Shown here in pieces: positions 34,192 through 41,851 of a DNA stretch of 64,000 nucleotides (the first letter of the stretch is position 1; each line of letters starts with the position of its first letter). Source of the stretch: Micromonospora endolithica (GTDB lineage Bacteria; Actinomycetota; Actinomycetes; Mycobacteriales; Micromonosporaceae); assembly GCF_003626595.1 (NCBI RefSeq), contig NZ_RBAK01000009.1, positions 62,001-126,000 on the forward strand, written 5' to 3'. Under the pieces are notes generated by a model that saw nothing but the letters and a program-made list of their open reading frames with translations, did no database searches and was not told where the DNA came from. Both the position numbers and the translations under genes were made by a program.

Positions 34192-34250
34192 GTGTAAGGA
34201 AGGGCCCCTTATTAACGCCTGCGGTATAGGAGGGGCCCCTTCTTAACACC
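34192..34250 (-). repeat. Two-unit GGGGCCC repeat, copy d (reverse orientation)
   Basis: Minus-strand reading: GGTGTTAAGAAGGGGCCCC...GGCGTTAATAAGGGGCCCTTCCTTACACC. The TTACACC end touches the glyS stop codon. It is inverted relative to copy e at 35471, and the two flank the AbiEi/DUF559 gene. Confidence 0.88.
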
Positions 34251-34251
34251 G

Positions 34252-34373
34252 GGCACCGCGCGCGGCCCGGACGCGCACCCGCGGCACCGCGCCCGGCCCG
34301 GACGCGCACCCGCGGCACCGCGCCCGGCCCGGACGCGCACCCGCGGCACCGCGCGCCCGGGTCGCGCGGTGCC
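34252..34373. repeat. 31-bp tandem repeats (three full copies) ending in a hairpin
   Basis: Units start at 34252, 34283, 34314 and (partial) 34345, each beginning GGCACCGCGC and containing CGGCCCGGACGCGCACCCGC. The last partial unit forms an 11-bp stem (34345-34355 with 34363-34373, GGCACCGCGCG/CGCGCGGTGCC). It lies in the convergent spacer between glyS and the AbiEi/DUF559 gene, so it may serve as a terminator. Confidence 0.93.
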
Positions 34374-34385
34374 CGGTGTCGGCGC

Positions 34386-35357
34386 CTACGCCGTGGGCGG
34401 TGCCTCGCCGGACGCGACCCGTATCCCGATCGCGGCACCGGCACCCCGGCGCGACGCGTACGCGTCCTCCACCGTCCGGCACACCCTCGCCGGATCACGA
34501 CGCAGCTGAGCCGGCGTGAAGTGCAGGATCAGGGCCCCGTGCCGGCTCAGCTCGTTGTGCCGATCCAGCGTCCGCGCCCAGTCGGCCGGGCTGAGGTGGT
34601 ACTCCCGCGAGTCCATCTCCAGCGCCACCGCCGCGTCGGGCAGGTAGCCGTCCGGCGTCGGCAGGCGCTCGCCGCGGGCGGTTCGCAGGAGCGGGTTCCA
34701 GAGGATCTCCGGCAGCAGGGAACTGCCGGCGAGGCAGTCCCGCAGCTCGGCCTCCGGCGCCGACCGGGTGCCGTCGACCACCTCCGCGAACGCCCTCCGG
34801 ACGAGGGCGGTCCGACTCCGCCGCGCCCGCCCGATCTCCTCGTCGAGGGTGGCGAGGTCGGTGAAGTTGCCCTGCACGGCCTCGGCGACCACCGCCCGTA
34901 CCGGACGGAGCTGACGCAGCCCGCGGGCCGCGTCGACCACGGCCCGCGCGGGCGAGCAGACCGCGTACAGCGGCGTCCGCCGGGCCCGCGGATCGAGGGC
35001 GAGGGCCCGCGCGACCACCGCGTGACCGGCCGACGCGCGCCGCGCGTGGTGCGGCACGATCAGGTGTACGTCCGCCGTGCGCGGACTCTGCCGGAAGCCG
35101 TACCAGAGCAGGGCGGCCAGTCCGGTCACCTGCGCGGCCGCTCCCGCGTAGAGCGCGGCGGAGATCCGTCGCTGCTCGTCGGTGAGGGTGCCGGTGACCA
35201 GCGCGTACGTCGCCGGAAGGACCCGTTGCCACAGGCCGCGGCGGGCCTGCCGGTACAGGTACATGTCGTCGTAACCGGCGGCCAGGAGCTGAGCGCGGGT
35301 GACGATCTGTTGTTGCCGTTCCACCGTCTCGGCGAACTCGGGTGTCTGCTCACGCAT
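34386..35357 (-). CDS. AbiEi-type / DUF559 domain protein
   Basis: 323-aa protein combining an N-terminal winged-helix of the AbiEi antitoxin type (QQQIVTRAQLLAAGYDDMYLYRQARRGLWQRV) with a C-terminal DUF559-like, Vsr/PD-(D/E)xK-fold region. Candidate acidic residues there are Glu and Asp of VALEMDSREYHLSPADW, followed by ILHFTPAQLRRDP. Such proteins are abundant in actinobacteria and often annotated as type IV TA antitoxins. No AbiEii toxin neighbour is present, so a toxin-antitoxin role is unproven. It starts at ATG 35357 and is flanked by inverted repeat copies d and e. Confidence 0.75.
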   Translation of the reverse strand: MREQTPEFAETVERQQQIVTRAQLLAAGYDDMYLYRQARRGLWQRVLPATYALVTGTLTDEQRRISAALYAGAAAQVTGLAALLWYGFRQSPRTADVHLIVPHHARRASAGHAVVARALALDPRARRTPLYAVCSPARAVVDAARGLRQLRPVRAVVAEAVQGNFTDLATLDEEIGRARRSRTALVRRAFAEVVDGTRSAPEAELRDCLAGSSLLPEILWNPLLRTARGERLPTPDGYLPDAAVALEMDSREYHLSPADWARTLDRHNELSRHGALILHFTPAQLRRDPARVCRTVEDAYASRRGAGAAIGIRVASGEAPPTA

Positions 35358-35410
35358 GCGCCGCAGCCTGCGCTTCCGGCGGCCTGGTCGTCCGCCCCGC
35401 CCGGCCGGCC

Positions 35411-35438
35411 TGTGGACAGCGGGCGGGCCTGTGGACAG
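35411..35438 (-). promoter_or_regulatory. Two DnaA-box-like sites (CTGTCCACA)
   Basis: TGTGGACAG at 35411-35419 and again at 35430-35438 (same orientation, 19 bp apart), one mismatch from the actinobacterial DnaA box TTGTCCACA. They lie upstream of the AbiEi/DUF559 gene. Confidence 0.45.
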
Positions 35439-35470
35439 CCCCTGCGCGGGCGGCGGATGTGATATGCGCC

Positions 35471-35529
35471 GTGTTAACAGGGGGCCCTTCCTCTGCACGA
35501 GGCGTTAAGAAGGGGCCCTTCCTTACACT
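35471..35529 (+). repeat. Two-unit GGGGCCC repeat, copy e
   Basis: GTGTTAACAGGGGGCCC...GGCGTTAAGAAGGGGCCCTTCCTTACACT, between the divergent AbiEi/DUF559 gene and dusB. Its terminal TACACT is positioned as the -10 box for leaderless dusB. Confidence 0.9.
35524..35529 (+). promoter_or_regulatory. Putative -10 box (TACACT) of leaderless dusB
   Basis: Ends 6 nt before GTG 35536. It is identical in sequence and spacing to the HIT gene promoter, and both are the end of the same repeat. Confidence 0.6.
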
Positions 35530-35535
35530 TGGGCG

Positions 35536-36708
35536 GTGACTGAGACGACCGCCCCGGCCGCGCGCCCGTTGGCCATCGGGCCGCACCAGGTGTGGCCGCC
35601 GGTGGTGCTGGCGCCGATGGCCGGCATCACCAACGTCGGGTTCCGCCAGCTCTGCCGGGAGCAGGGCGGCGGCATCTACGTCTGCGAGATGATCACTACG
35701 GTCGCCCTGGTCGAGCGCAACCCGAAGACGCTGCGCATGATCGCCTTCGGTGACGACGAGCGCCCCCGCAGCCTCCAGCTCTACGGCACGGACCCGGAGG
35801 TCACCGCCGCCGCGGTGCGGATCGTCGTCGAGAAGGACCTCGCCGACCACATCGACCTCAACTTCGGCTGCCCCGTTCCGAAGGTCACCCGCCGGGGTGG
35901 CGGTTCGGCGTTGCCGTGGCGGCGGCGGCTCTTCGCCCGGCTGGTGCGGGCCGCGGTGGACGCCGCGTCGCCTGCCGGGGTGCCGGTCACGGTGAAGATG
36001 CGCAAGGGCATCGACGACGACCACCTGACGTACGTCGAGGCCGGGCTGGCCGCCCAGGACGCCGGCGTCGCGGCGGTCGCCCTGCACGGTCGTACGGCGG
36101 CCCAGCGCTATTCGGGCACCGCCGACTGGGACGCGATCGCCACCCTGAAGCAGTCGCTGGACGTGCCGGTGCTGGGCAACGGTGACATCTGGGAGGCCGA
36201 CGACGCGTTGCGGATGGTCGCGTACACCGGCGTCGACGGGGTCGTGGTGGGCCGGGGCTGCCTCGGTCGGCCGTGGCTGTTCGCCGATCTGGAGGCGGCG
36301 TTCGACGGCCGGCCGCAGCGGCGGCTGCCCGCCCTCGGCGAGGTCGCCACGACCATGCGCCGGCACGCGGAGCTGTTGGTCGACCAGTTCACCGCGGGCG
36401 CCCGGAACCCGGCCCGGGGAGAGCGGGACGGCTGTACCGACTTCCGCAAGCACGTCGCCTGGTACCTGAAGGGCTTCCCGGTCGGCAGCGAACTGCGCCG
36501 GTCGCTGGCCATGATCGAGAGTCTGGCCCAGCTCGACGACCTGCTCGGCAAGTTGGACCCGGCGGTGCCGTTCCCGGTGGAGACGCTCGGCCAGCCACGG
36601 GGGCGGACCAACTCGCCCGGCAAGGTCTTCCTGCCGGAGGGCTGGCTGGCCAGCCGCGACGACGACACCGTCCCGGAGGGCGCGGAGCTGGACGACTCCG
36701 GCGGCTGA
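35536..36708 (+). CDS. dusB: tRNA-dihydrouridine synthase (DusB family)
   Basis: FMN enzyme reducing specific uridines of tRNA to dihydrouridine with NADPH. The 390-aa protein shows VVLAPMAGITNVGFRQLCRE at the barrel start, the catalytic Cys in LNFGCPVPKV (about 117), MRKGID, LHGRTAAQRYSGTADWDAI and VVVGRGCLGRPWLF for phosphate binding. GTG 35536 sits 6 nt after TACACT, consistent with a leaderless mRNA. It ends at a 14-bp terminator shared with the convergent C39 peptidase gene. Confidence 0.94.
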   Translation: MTETTAPAARPLAIGPHQVWPPVVLAPMAGITNVGFRQLCREQGGGIYVCEMITTVALVERNPKTLRMIAFGDDERPRSLQLYGTDPEVTAAAVRIVVEKDLADHIDLNFGCPVPKVTRRGGGSALPWRRRLFARLVRAAVDAASPAGVPVTVKMRKGIDDDHLTYVEAGLAAQDAGVAAVALHGRTAAQRYSGTADWDAIATLKQSLDVPVLGNGDIWEADDALRMVAYTGVDGVVVGRGCLGRPWLFADLEAAFDGRPQRRLPALGEVATTMRRHAELLVDQFTAGARNPARGERDGCTDFRKHVAWYLKGFPVGSELRRSLAMIESLAQLDDLLGKLDPAVPFPVETLGQPRGRTNSPGKVFLPEGWLASRDDDTVPEGAELDDSGG

Positions 36709-36726
36709 GCATTCCGGAGGCACCGA

Positions 36727-36757
36727 AAGGCCCGGCCCCCATCGGGGGCCGGGCCTT
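36727..36757. terminator. Bidirectional terminator, 14-bp perfect stem
   Basis: AAGGCCCGGCCCCC (36727-36740) and GGGGGCCGGGCCTT (36744-36757) with a 3-nt loop, between the convergent dusB and C39 peptidase genes. Confidence 0.92.
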
Positions 36758-36771
36758 GGTGGTGGTGTGGG

Positions 36772-37425
36772 TCAGGAGATGTAGCCGCGGGTGGCGATCC
36801 AGTCGGCGAGGTTGTCGATGCTCATCCGGTAGGAGGCCTGGTCGGGGTTGGCGGAGTCGGCGATGGTGACGGTTTCGCCGTTGTCGCGGTAGCCGACGAC
36901 GCTGATGTAGTGCCCGCCTTCGAAGGCGTGGGTGGTGCCGTCGGTGTCGGTGGCGGTGCCGGCGATGTTGGCGACCACGGCGCGGCCGTCGTCGACGGTG
37001 CGCACGATGTCGTCGCGGAGCTTGTCGGTCTGCTTGTCGTCGGCGCTGGGGGTGCTGATCTCGGTGGACCGGTAGGCGTTCTTGCCGGTCTCCTTGTTCA
37101 GTACGGGGGTGATGTCGTTGACGGAGTTGGTGCCGGCCTCGGTGGTGCCCATGAGCTTGGCCATGCCGTCGACGTCGATGTTCTTGCCCTGCACGGACAG
37201 GGCGTTGCGGGCGGCGGCGGGGCCGCAGTAGTAGAAGTTGGGCTGGGCTTCGTAGCGGACGTTCAGTTCCCGCTCACCCTTGCGGTCGGACTGCTGCGCG
37301 GCGGTGGCCGGCTTGGCGGTGTGGGTGGGGGCGGCGAAGGCGGTGGCGGGGCCGGCGAGGGCTCCGCCGACGAACGCGGCGCTGGCGGCGGTGAGGGCGG
37401 CCTTGCGGAACAGGGTGGTAGCCAT
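36772..37425 (-). CDS. Secreted C39-like cysteine peptidase
   Basis: 217-aa exported protein. A Sec signal peptide (MATTLFRKAALTAASAAFVGGALAGPATAFAA, cleavage near AFA-AP) is followed by a C39-type papain-fold domain: Cys in NFYYCGPAAARNALS (about 67), His in GGHYISVVGY and Asp in IADSANP. It lacks the ABC-transporter parts of bacteriocin exporters, so it is a free-standing secreted peptidase whose substrate is unknown. ATG 37425 has AAGGAGCA upstream. A long repeat-rich region precedes it. Confidence 0.85.
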   Translation of the reverse strand: MATTLFRKAALTAASAAFVGGALAGPATAFAAPTHTAKPATAAQQSDRKGERELNVRYEAQPNFYYCGPAAARNALSVQGKNIDVDGMAKLMGTTEAGTNSVNDITPVLNKETGKNAYRSTEISTPSADDKQTDKLRDDIVRTVDDGRAVVANIAGTATDTDGTTHAFEGGHYISVVGYRDNGETVTIADSANPDQASYRMSIDNLADWIATRGYIS

Positions 37426-37542
37426 GATGGGGGTGCTCCTTCACATCGGGGGTGCGCGACACACGCAAGAAGGGGGGTTCTGCGGTGGCATGCCGCGATG
37501 TTTCGGGGGATCCGGCCCGGCGGCGGTGGTGTCCTGCGCGGG

Positions 37543-37661
37543 TCCGGGGGATGTAACGACCGGGGCCGGGGGGTCATTCCCCGCCGGGGTTCCCGGGGCG
37601 GGCCCTGGTGCGTGGCCCGGGGGATGTAACCGCGGGAGGCGGTCGATCATTCCCGCCGGGC
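37543..37661. repeat. Two direct copies of an imperfect palindrome (GGGGGATGTAAC ... TCATTCCC)
   Basis: Copies at about 37543-37588 and 37616-37661 (73-bp offset) share GGGGGATGTAAC and TCATTCCCCGCCGGG-type ends, which can pair with each other (GGGGgATG/CATtCCCC). They lie about 120-240 bp upstream of the C39 peptidase start, in its promoter region. Confidence 0.7.
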
Positions 37662-37809
37662 CGGGCCCATCTCAGTGAGGCGCTGTGCCGCCCGAGGTGG
37701 CGCGGCCTGCCATGTACAACGACCCGACCCCGCCCCGGATTCCACCCCCGGGGTGGCCCCGGCCACCCGACACCCCACCCAAACCGGACCCGCACCCCAC
37801 CGCGAACAA

Positions 37810-37849
37810 CGAGACCGCCCCTCGACGGCCGCGCCGTCCCGAGGTCTCG
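37810..37849. repeat. Nested hairpin sequence
   Basis: CGAGACC (37810-37816) pairs with GGTCTCG (37843-37849) and, inside, GACGGC (37824-37829) with GCCGTC (37833-37838). It is part of the 967-bp spacer between the C39 peptidase and clpC, in which I see no convincing gene. Possible reading frames there lack coding character and cross the palindromes. Confidence 0.5.
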
Positions 37850-37878
37850 CTCCCATCCCGCCCCAGACGAATGGTGCT

Positions 37879-37933
37879 GATCATGAGGTTGGCGGGCCCG
37901 AAACGGACATCTTGCTCCGCTAACCTCATGATC
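37879..37933. repeat. 17-bp inverted repeat (GATCATGAGGTT family)
   Basis: GATCATGAGGTTGGCGG (37879-37895) pairs with CCGCTAACCTCATGATC (37917-37933), 16 of 17 positions; the 21-nt loop carries CGGACATCTTGC. The arms are A/T-rich against a very GC-rich background. From memory such a palindrome recurs in Micromonospora genomes. Confidence 0.85.
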
Positions 37934-38336
37934 GGCCACGGCCGGGGGCCAGGGCGTGGCCGGGAGCCGGGGGTCAAGACGGAGGGCTGCTGATAGCGGG
38001 AGCGTGCCGGACCGGACATCCCGCCGTAGGCGAGGACCAGCACCCGGGCCGGGGCGGACCCGACGCCCGGCGCTCGGCGAACCGGACAACCAACCCGAGA
38101 CGGACTATCCGCAACCGGATGTCCGGCGAAGGCCGGCCCGGCCCCCCGCCCGAGGTCCCCGACCCAGCGTCCGGACGGGCCGGTCCCGCTCCCGGTCGAG
38201 ATCATCTGCTCCACCCCGGTTCACTGAAGTCGGGGTGTCGGCGGTGCCTGAAAGCCCTACTTCACTGCAATCGAGGGAGATCGCCGCCTGCCCCGCCGGC
38301 CCGCCCTGGAGCCCTGGTGACGGAGAGGCGACGGAC

Positions 38337-38380
38337 AAAGGCGACGGCCCGGTGGCTGCTGCCACCGGGCCGTCGCCTTT
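38337..38380 (-). terminator. clpC terminator, 20-bp perfect stem
   Basis: 38337-38356 (AAAGGCGACGGCCCGGTGGC) pairs perfectly with 38361-38380 around a 4-nt loop, 13 bp beyond the clpC stop. Confidence 0.95.
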
Positions 38381-38392
38381 CGTGCTGTTGCC

Positions 38393-40924
38393 CTACTCGT
38401 CCGCGCCCGCGGCAGCAGTGCCGCCCAGGTCGGCGGGGACGGCGTCCGGCACGTCGACCGGCTTGTCGGCACCCCGGAAGACGAGCTTGGACTTGTCGAT
38501 GTCGTTCGGGTCGCCCTCGCAGTCCACCACCACGATCTGACCCGGGGTCAGCTCGTTGAAGAGGATCCGCTCGGACAGGTTGTCCTCGATGTCGCGCTGG
38601 ATCGTGCGACGCAGCGGACGCGCACCGAGCACCGGGTCGAAGCCCTTCAGCGCCAGGTACTTCTTGGCGTTGTCGGTCAGCTCCAGGCCCATGTCCTTGT
38701 TGCGCAGCTGGGTCTCGATCCGCTGGATCATGATGTCGACGATCGAGAGGATCTCGTTCTGACGCAGCTGGTGGAAGACGATGGTGTCGTCGATCCGGTT
38801 CAGGAACTCAGGGCGGAAGTGCTGCTTGAGCTCGTCGTTGACCTTCTGCTTCATCCGGTCGTAGTTGGACTCGGAGTCCTCCGACGCCTGGAAGCCCAGC
38901 GACACCGCCTTGGCCACGTCGCGCGTGCCGAGGTTGGTGGTCAGGATGATGACCGTGTTCTTGAAGTCCACGATCCGGCCCTGACCGTCGGTGAGCCGAC
39001 CGTCCTCCAGGATCTGGAGCAGCGTGTTGAACACGTCCGGGTGGGCCTTCTCGATCTCGTCGAAGAGGACCACCGAGAACGGACGACGCCGCACCTTCTC
39101 GGTGAGCTGGCCACCCTCGTCGTAGCCGACGTAGCCGGGAGGGGCACCCACCAGCCGGGAGACCGTGTAGCGGTCGTGGAACTCGGACATGTCGAGCTGG
39201 ATGAGGGCGTCCTCGGAGCCGAAGAGGAACTCGGCGAGCGCCTTGGACAGCTCGGTCTTACCGACACCGGACGGGCCGGCGAAGATGAACGAGCCGGACG
39301 GGCGCTTCGGGTCCTTCAGGCCGGCCCGGGTACGCCGGATCGCCTTCGAGACCGCCTTGACCGCGTCCTCCTGGCCGATGACGCGCTTGTGCAGCTCGTC
39401 CTCCATGCGCAGCAGGCGCGAGGTCTCCTCCTCGGTCAGCTTGTAGACCGGGATGCCGGTCCAGTTGCCGAGCACCTCGGCGATCTGCTCGTCGTCCACC
39501 TCGCTGACGACGTCCAGGTCACCGGCCTTCCACTCCTTCTCGCGCTGCGCCTTCTGGCCGAGGAGCTGCTTCTCCTTGTCGCGCAGCTGCGCGGCCCGCT
39601 CGAAGTCCTGCGCGTCGATCGCGGACTCCTTGTCCTTACGGACCTGGGCGATGCGCTCGTCGAAGTCACGCAGGTCCGGCGGCGCGGTCATCCGACGGAT
39701 GCGCATCCGGGCACCGGCCTCGTCGATCAGGTCGATCGCCTTGTCCGGCAGGAAGCGGTCGGAGATGTACCGGTCGGCCAGGGTGGCGGCAGCCACGAGT
39801 GCCGCGTCGGTGATGCTGACGCGGTGGTGCGCCTCGTAGCGGTCCCGCAGGCCCTTGAGGATCTCGATGGTGTGGGCCAGCGACGGCTCACCCACCTGGA
39901 TCGGCTGGAAACGACGCTCCAGCGCGGCGTCCTTCTCCAGGTGCTTGCGGTATTCGTCGAGCGTGGTCGCGCCGATGGTCTGCAGCTCACCACGGGCCAG
40001 CATCGGCTTCAGGATGCTCGCCGCGTCGATCGCGCCCTCGGCGGCACCCGCGCCCACCAGGGTGTGGATCTCGTCGATGAACAGGATGATGTCGCCCCGG
40101 GTGCGGATCTCCTTGAGCACCTTCTTGAGGCGCTCCTCGAAGTCACCGCGGTAGCGGGAACCGGCCACCAGCGCGCCGAGGTCGAGCGTGTAGAGCTGCT
40201 TGTCCTTGAGGGTCTCGGGCACCTCGCCCTTGATGATCTTCTGGGACAGGCCCTCCACCACGGCGGTCTTGCCGACGCCGGGCTCACCGATCAGGACCGG
40301 GTTGTTCTTGGTCCGGCGGGAGAGCACCTGCATGACCCGCTCGATTTCCTTCTCGCGCCCGATGACCGGGTCGAGCTTGCCCTCGCGGGCGGCCTGGGTC
40401 AGGTTCCGGCCGAACTGGTCCAGCACGAGGCTGGTCGACGGCGCGGCCTCGCCCGGCGCGGCACCCGCGGCGGCGGGCTCCTTGCCCTGGTAGCCGGAGA
40501 GCAGCTGGATCACCTGCTGGCGGACCCGGTTGAGGTCGGCGCCGAGCTTGACCAGCACCTGGGCGGCGACGCCCTCACCCTCACGGATCAGGCCGAGCAG
40601 GATGTGCTCGGTGCCGATGTAGTTGTGGCCGAGCTGCAGCGCCTCGCGCAGGGACAGCTCGAGCACCTTCTTGGCCCGCGGCGTGAACGGGATGTGCCCG
40701 CTCGGCGCCTGCTGGCCCTGGCCGATGATCTCCTCGACCTGCTGACGCACGCCCTCCAGGGAGATGCCGAGGCTCTCCAGAGCCTTGGCGGCGACGCCCT
40801 CACCCTCGTGGATGAGGCCCAGCAGGATGTGCTCCGTACCGATGTAGTTGTGGTTGAGCATCCGGGCCTCTTCTTGGGCCAGGACGACAACCCGTCGCGC
40901 TCGGTCGGTGAACCGCTCGAACAT
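38393..40924 (-). CDS. clpC: ATP-dependent Clp protease ATPase subunit ClpC
   Basis: Hexameric AAA+ unfoldase that feeds substrates to ClpP. The 843-aa protein has two Clp-N repeats (HNYIGTEHILLGLI appears twice, about 26 and 101), D1 with GEPGVGKT and FIDEIHTLVGAG, a UVR-type linker (DFERAAQLRDKEKQL), and D2 with GPSGVGKT and LFDEIEKAHPDV. The start is ATG 40924 (MFERFTDRARRVV) with GAGGAG upstream; 40954 would add ten residues. A TAGAGT -10 candidate is at 41027-41032, and the palindrome CGCGTACGCG (41079-41088) is a weak ClgR-site candidate. Confidence 0.97.
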   Translation of the reverse strand: MFERFTDRARRVVVLAQEEARMLNHNYIGTEHILLGLIHEGEGVAAKALESLGISLEGVRQQVEEIIGQGQQAPSGHIPFTPRAKKVLELSLREALQLGHNYIGTEHILLGLIREGEGVAAQVLVKLGADLNRVRQQVIQLLSGYQGKEPAAAGAAPGEAAPSTSLVLDQFGRNLTQAAREGKLDPVIGREKEIERVMQVLSRRTKNNPVLIGEPGVGKTAVVEGLSQKIIKGEVPETLKDKQLYTLDLGALVAGSRYRGDFEERLKKVLKEIRTRGDIILFIDEIHTLVGAGAAEGAIDAASILKPMLARGELQTIGATTLDEYRKHLEKDAALERRFQPIQVGEPSLAHTIEILKGLRDRYEAHHRVSITDAALVAAATLADRYISDRFLPDKAIDLIDEAGARMRIRRMTAPPDLRDFDERIAQVRKDKESAIDAQDFERAAQLRDKEKQLLGQKAQREKEWKAGDLDVVSEVDDEQIAEVLGNWTGIPVYKLTEEETSRLLRMEDELHKRVIGQEDAVKAVSKAIRRTRAGLKDPKRPSGSFIFAGPSGVGKTELSKALAEFLFGSEDALIQLDMSEFHDRYTVSRLVGAPPGYVGYDEGGQLTEKVRRRPFSVVLFDEIEKAHPDVFNTLLQILEDGRLTDGQGRIVDFKNTVIILTTNLGTRDVAKAVSLGFQASEDSESNYDRMKQKVNDELKQHFRPEFLNRIDDTIVFHQLRQNEILSIVDIMIQRIETQLRNKDMGLELTDNAKKYLALKGFDPVLGARPLRRTIQRDIEDNLSERILFNELTPGQIVVVDCEGDPNDIDKSKLVFRGADKPVDVPDAVPADLGGTAAAGADE

Positions 40925-41228
40925 GCCCTCGTGCTCCTCACGTGCCGTGCGCACTCGATCTTGATGGTCAAGAAGTCGTGGCGGGGCCGGTGCGCGGACG
41001 TCCGGGACGGGCGTCCGTGCCTCCTTACTCTATCGCTGCGGACCGACTCCGCTGAGGTCGTGTGTCCCCGTCAGATGCCGCGTACGCGCCGTTTTGCACA
41101 ACCGTCCGCGCTCAGAGGCTGTTCCGGTAGCCCCTCCGCTACGCGCAGAGCGAAATTCGGGCGGCCGGCGGAAGCCGGTGCACCCGGCGGACGGGCGTCA
41201 CGTCGGCCCGGACCAGCCCCGGCGGGCC

Positions 41229-41271
41229 CTGTCCACAGGCTGTGGACAGACTCTCCACCGCCTGTGGACAA
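41229..41271. promoter_or_regulatory. Cluster of three DnaA-box-like sites
   Basis: CTGTCCACA (41229-41237, plus), TGTGGACAG (41241-41249, minus) and TGTGGACAA (41263-41271; reverse complement is the exact actinobacterial box TTGTCCACA). They lie in the 470-bp clpC-lsr2 spacer, which otherwise holds the clpC promoter, the lsr2 terminator and no gene that I can support. Confidence 0.55.
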
Positions 41272-41327
41272 CGTACGCCGGCACCCGGTTCTTCCCGGTC
41301 GTCCGACCGACCGGGGTGGGGATACGG

Positions 41328-41364
41328 CGACGCCGGCCCGGAGTCCCGCTCCGGCCCGGCGTCG
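41328..41364 (-). terminator. lsr2 terminator hairpin
   Basis: CGACGCCGGCCCGGAG (41328-41343) pairs with CTCCGGCCCGGCGTCG (41349-41364) with one mismatch and a 5-nt loop, 32 bp beyond the lsr2 stop. Confidence 0.82.
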
Positions 41365-41395
41365 TGTCGCCCGTCGTCCATCCCCTCCGGGAGGG

Positions 41396-41746
41396 TTAGT
41401 GACCGGCCTTCGAGTGGTACTCGTCGACGATCTCCTGCGGGATCCGGCCCCGGTCGGAGATGTCCTTGCCGGCCTTCTTGGCCCACTCCCGGATCGCCTT
41501 GTTCTGCTCCCGATCTGCGGTGGCACCGCCCCGACCACGGGCGGCCCGTCCGCCGACCACCACGCCACCCCGGCCGACCTTCGTGCCGTGGGCCACGTAC
41601 TGAGCGAATACGTCCCGCAATTTCGCGGCGTTGGCGCTCGACAGGTCGATCTCGTACTGAACGCCGTCCAGGGCGAACTTGACGGTCTCGTCAGCGTCCC
41701 CGCCGTCCAGGTCATCGACCAGCTTATGAATGATTTGCTTGGCCAC
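41396..41746 (-). CDS. lsr2: Nucleoid-associated protein Lsr2
   Basis: Actinobacterial H-NS-like protein that bridges AT-rich DNA and silences acquired genes. The 116-aa product has the N-terminal dimerisation domain (MAKQIIHKLVDDLDGGDADETVKFALDG) and the C-terminal DNA-binding domain with the AT-hook-like RGR in ISDRGRIPQEIVDEYHS. GTG 41746 is chosen for the family-standard MAKQII start with AAAGGA upstream. It lies between clpC and lysS, the usual actinobacterial order. Confidence 0.96.
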   Translation of the reverse strand: MAKQIIHKLVDDLDGGDADETVKFALDGVQYEIDLSSANAAKLRDVFAQYVAHGTKVGRGGVVVGGRAARGRGGATADREQNKAIREWAKKAGKDISDRGRIPQEIVDEYHSKAGH

Positions 41747-41851
41747 GTCCCACATTCCTTTCGAGCAGGGTTGATCCTGCGAACTTCGCAAGAACGATAA
41801 CCTGCCCGATGCTTGCCGCGTCAATAGGACGGGGTAACGACCCGGTGCCGA

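Noticed and set aside
34386..35357. A complete AbiE toxin-antitoxin system
   Set aside because: Only the AbiEi-like/DUF559 protein is present; neither flanking gene (glyS, dusB) resembles an AbiEii nucleotidyltransferase toxin.
37543..37661. A c-di-AMP (ydaO) riboswitch upstream of the secreted peptidase
   Set aside because: Secreted cell-wall hydrolases often have one, but the conserved ydaO blocks are absent; the sequence is a duplicated palindrome.
37672..38214. A 180-codon minus-strand frame in the clpC-C39 spacer with a fair Shine-Dalgarno
   Set aside because: It runs straight through the 37879-37933 palindrome, and part of its protein is just the translated palindrome arms. Composition is Gly/Arg/Pro-rich and the ends look random.
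41094..41399. A 101-codon plus-strand frame in the clpC-lsr2 spacer
   Set aside because: Arg/Pro-rich composition with no start signal, and it crosses the DnaA-like boxes and the lsr2 terminator.
38771..41800. A 1009-codon open frame on the plus strand opposite clpC
   Set aside because: Antisense shadow of clpC and lsr2; Leu/Val/Arg/His-rich with no domain, while clpC on the other strand is unambiguous.
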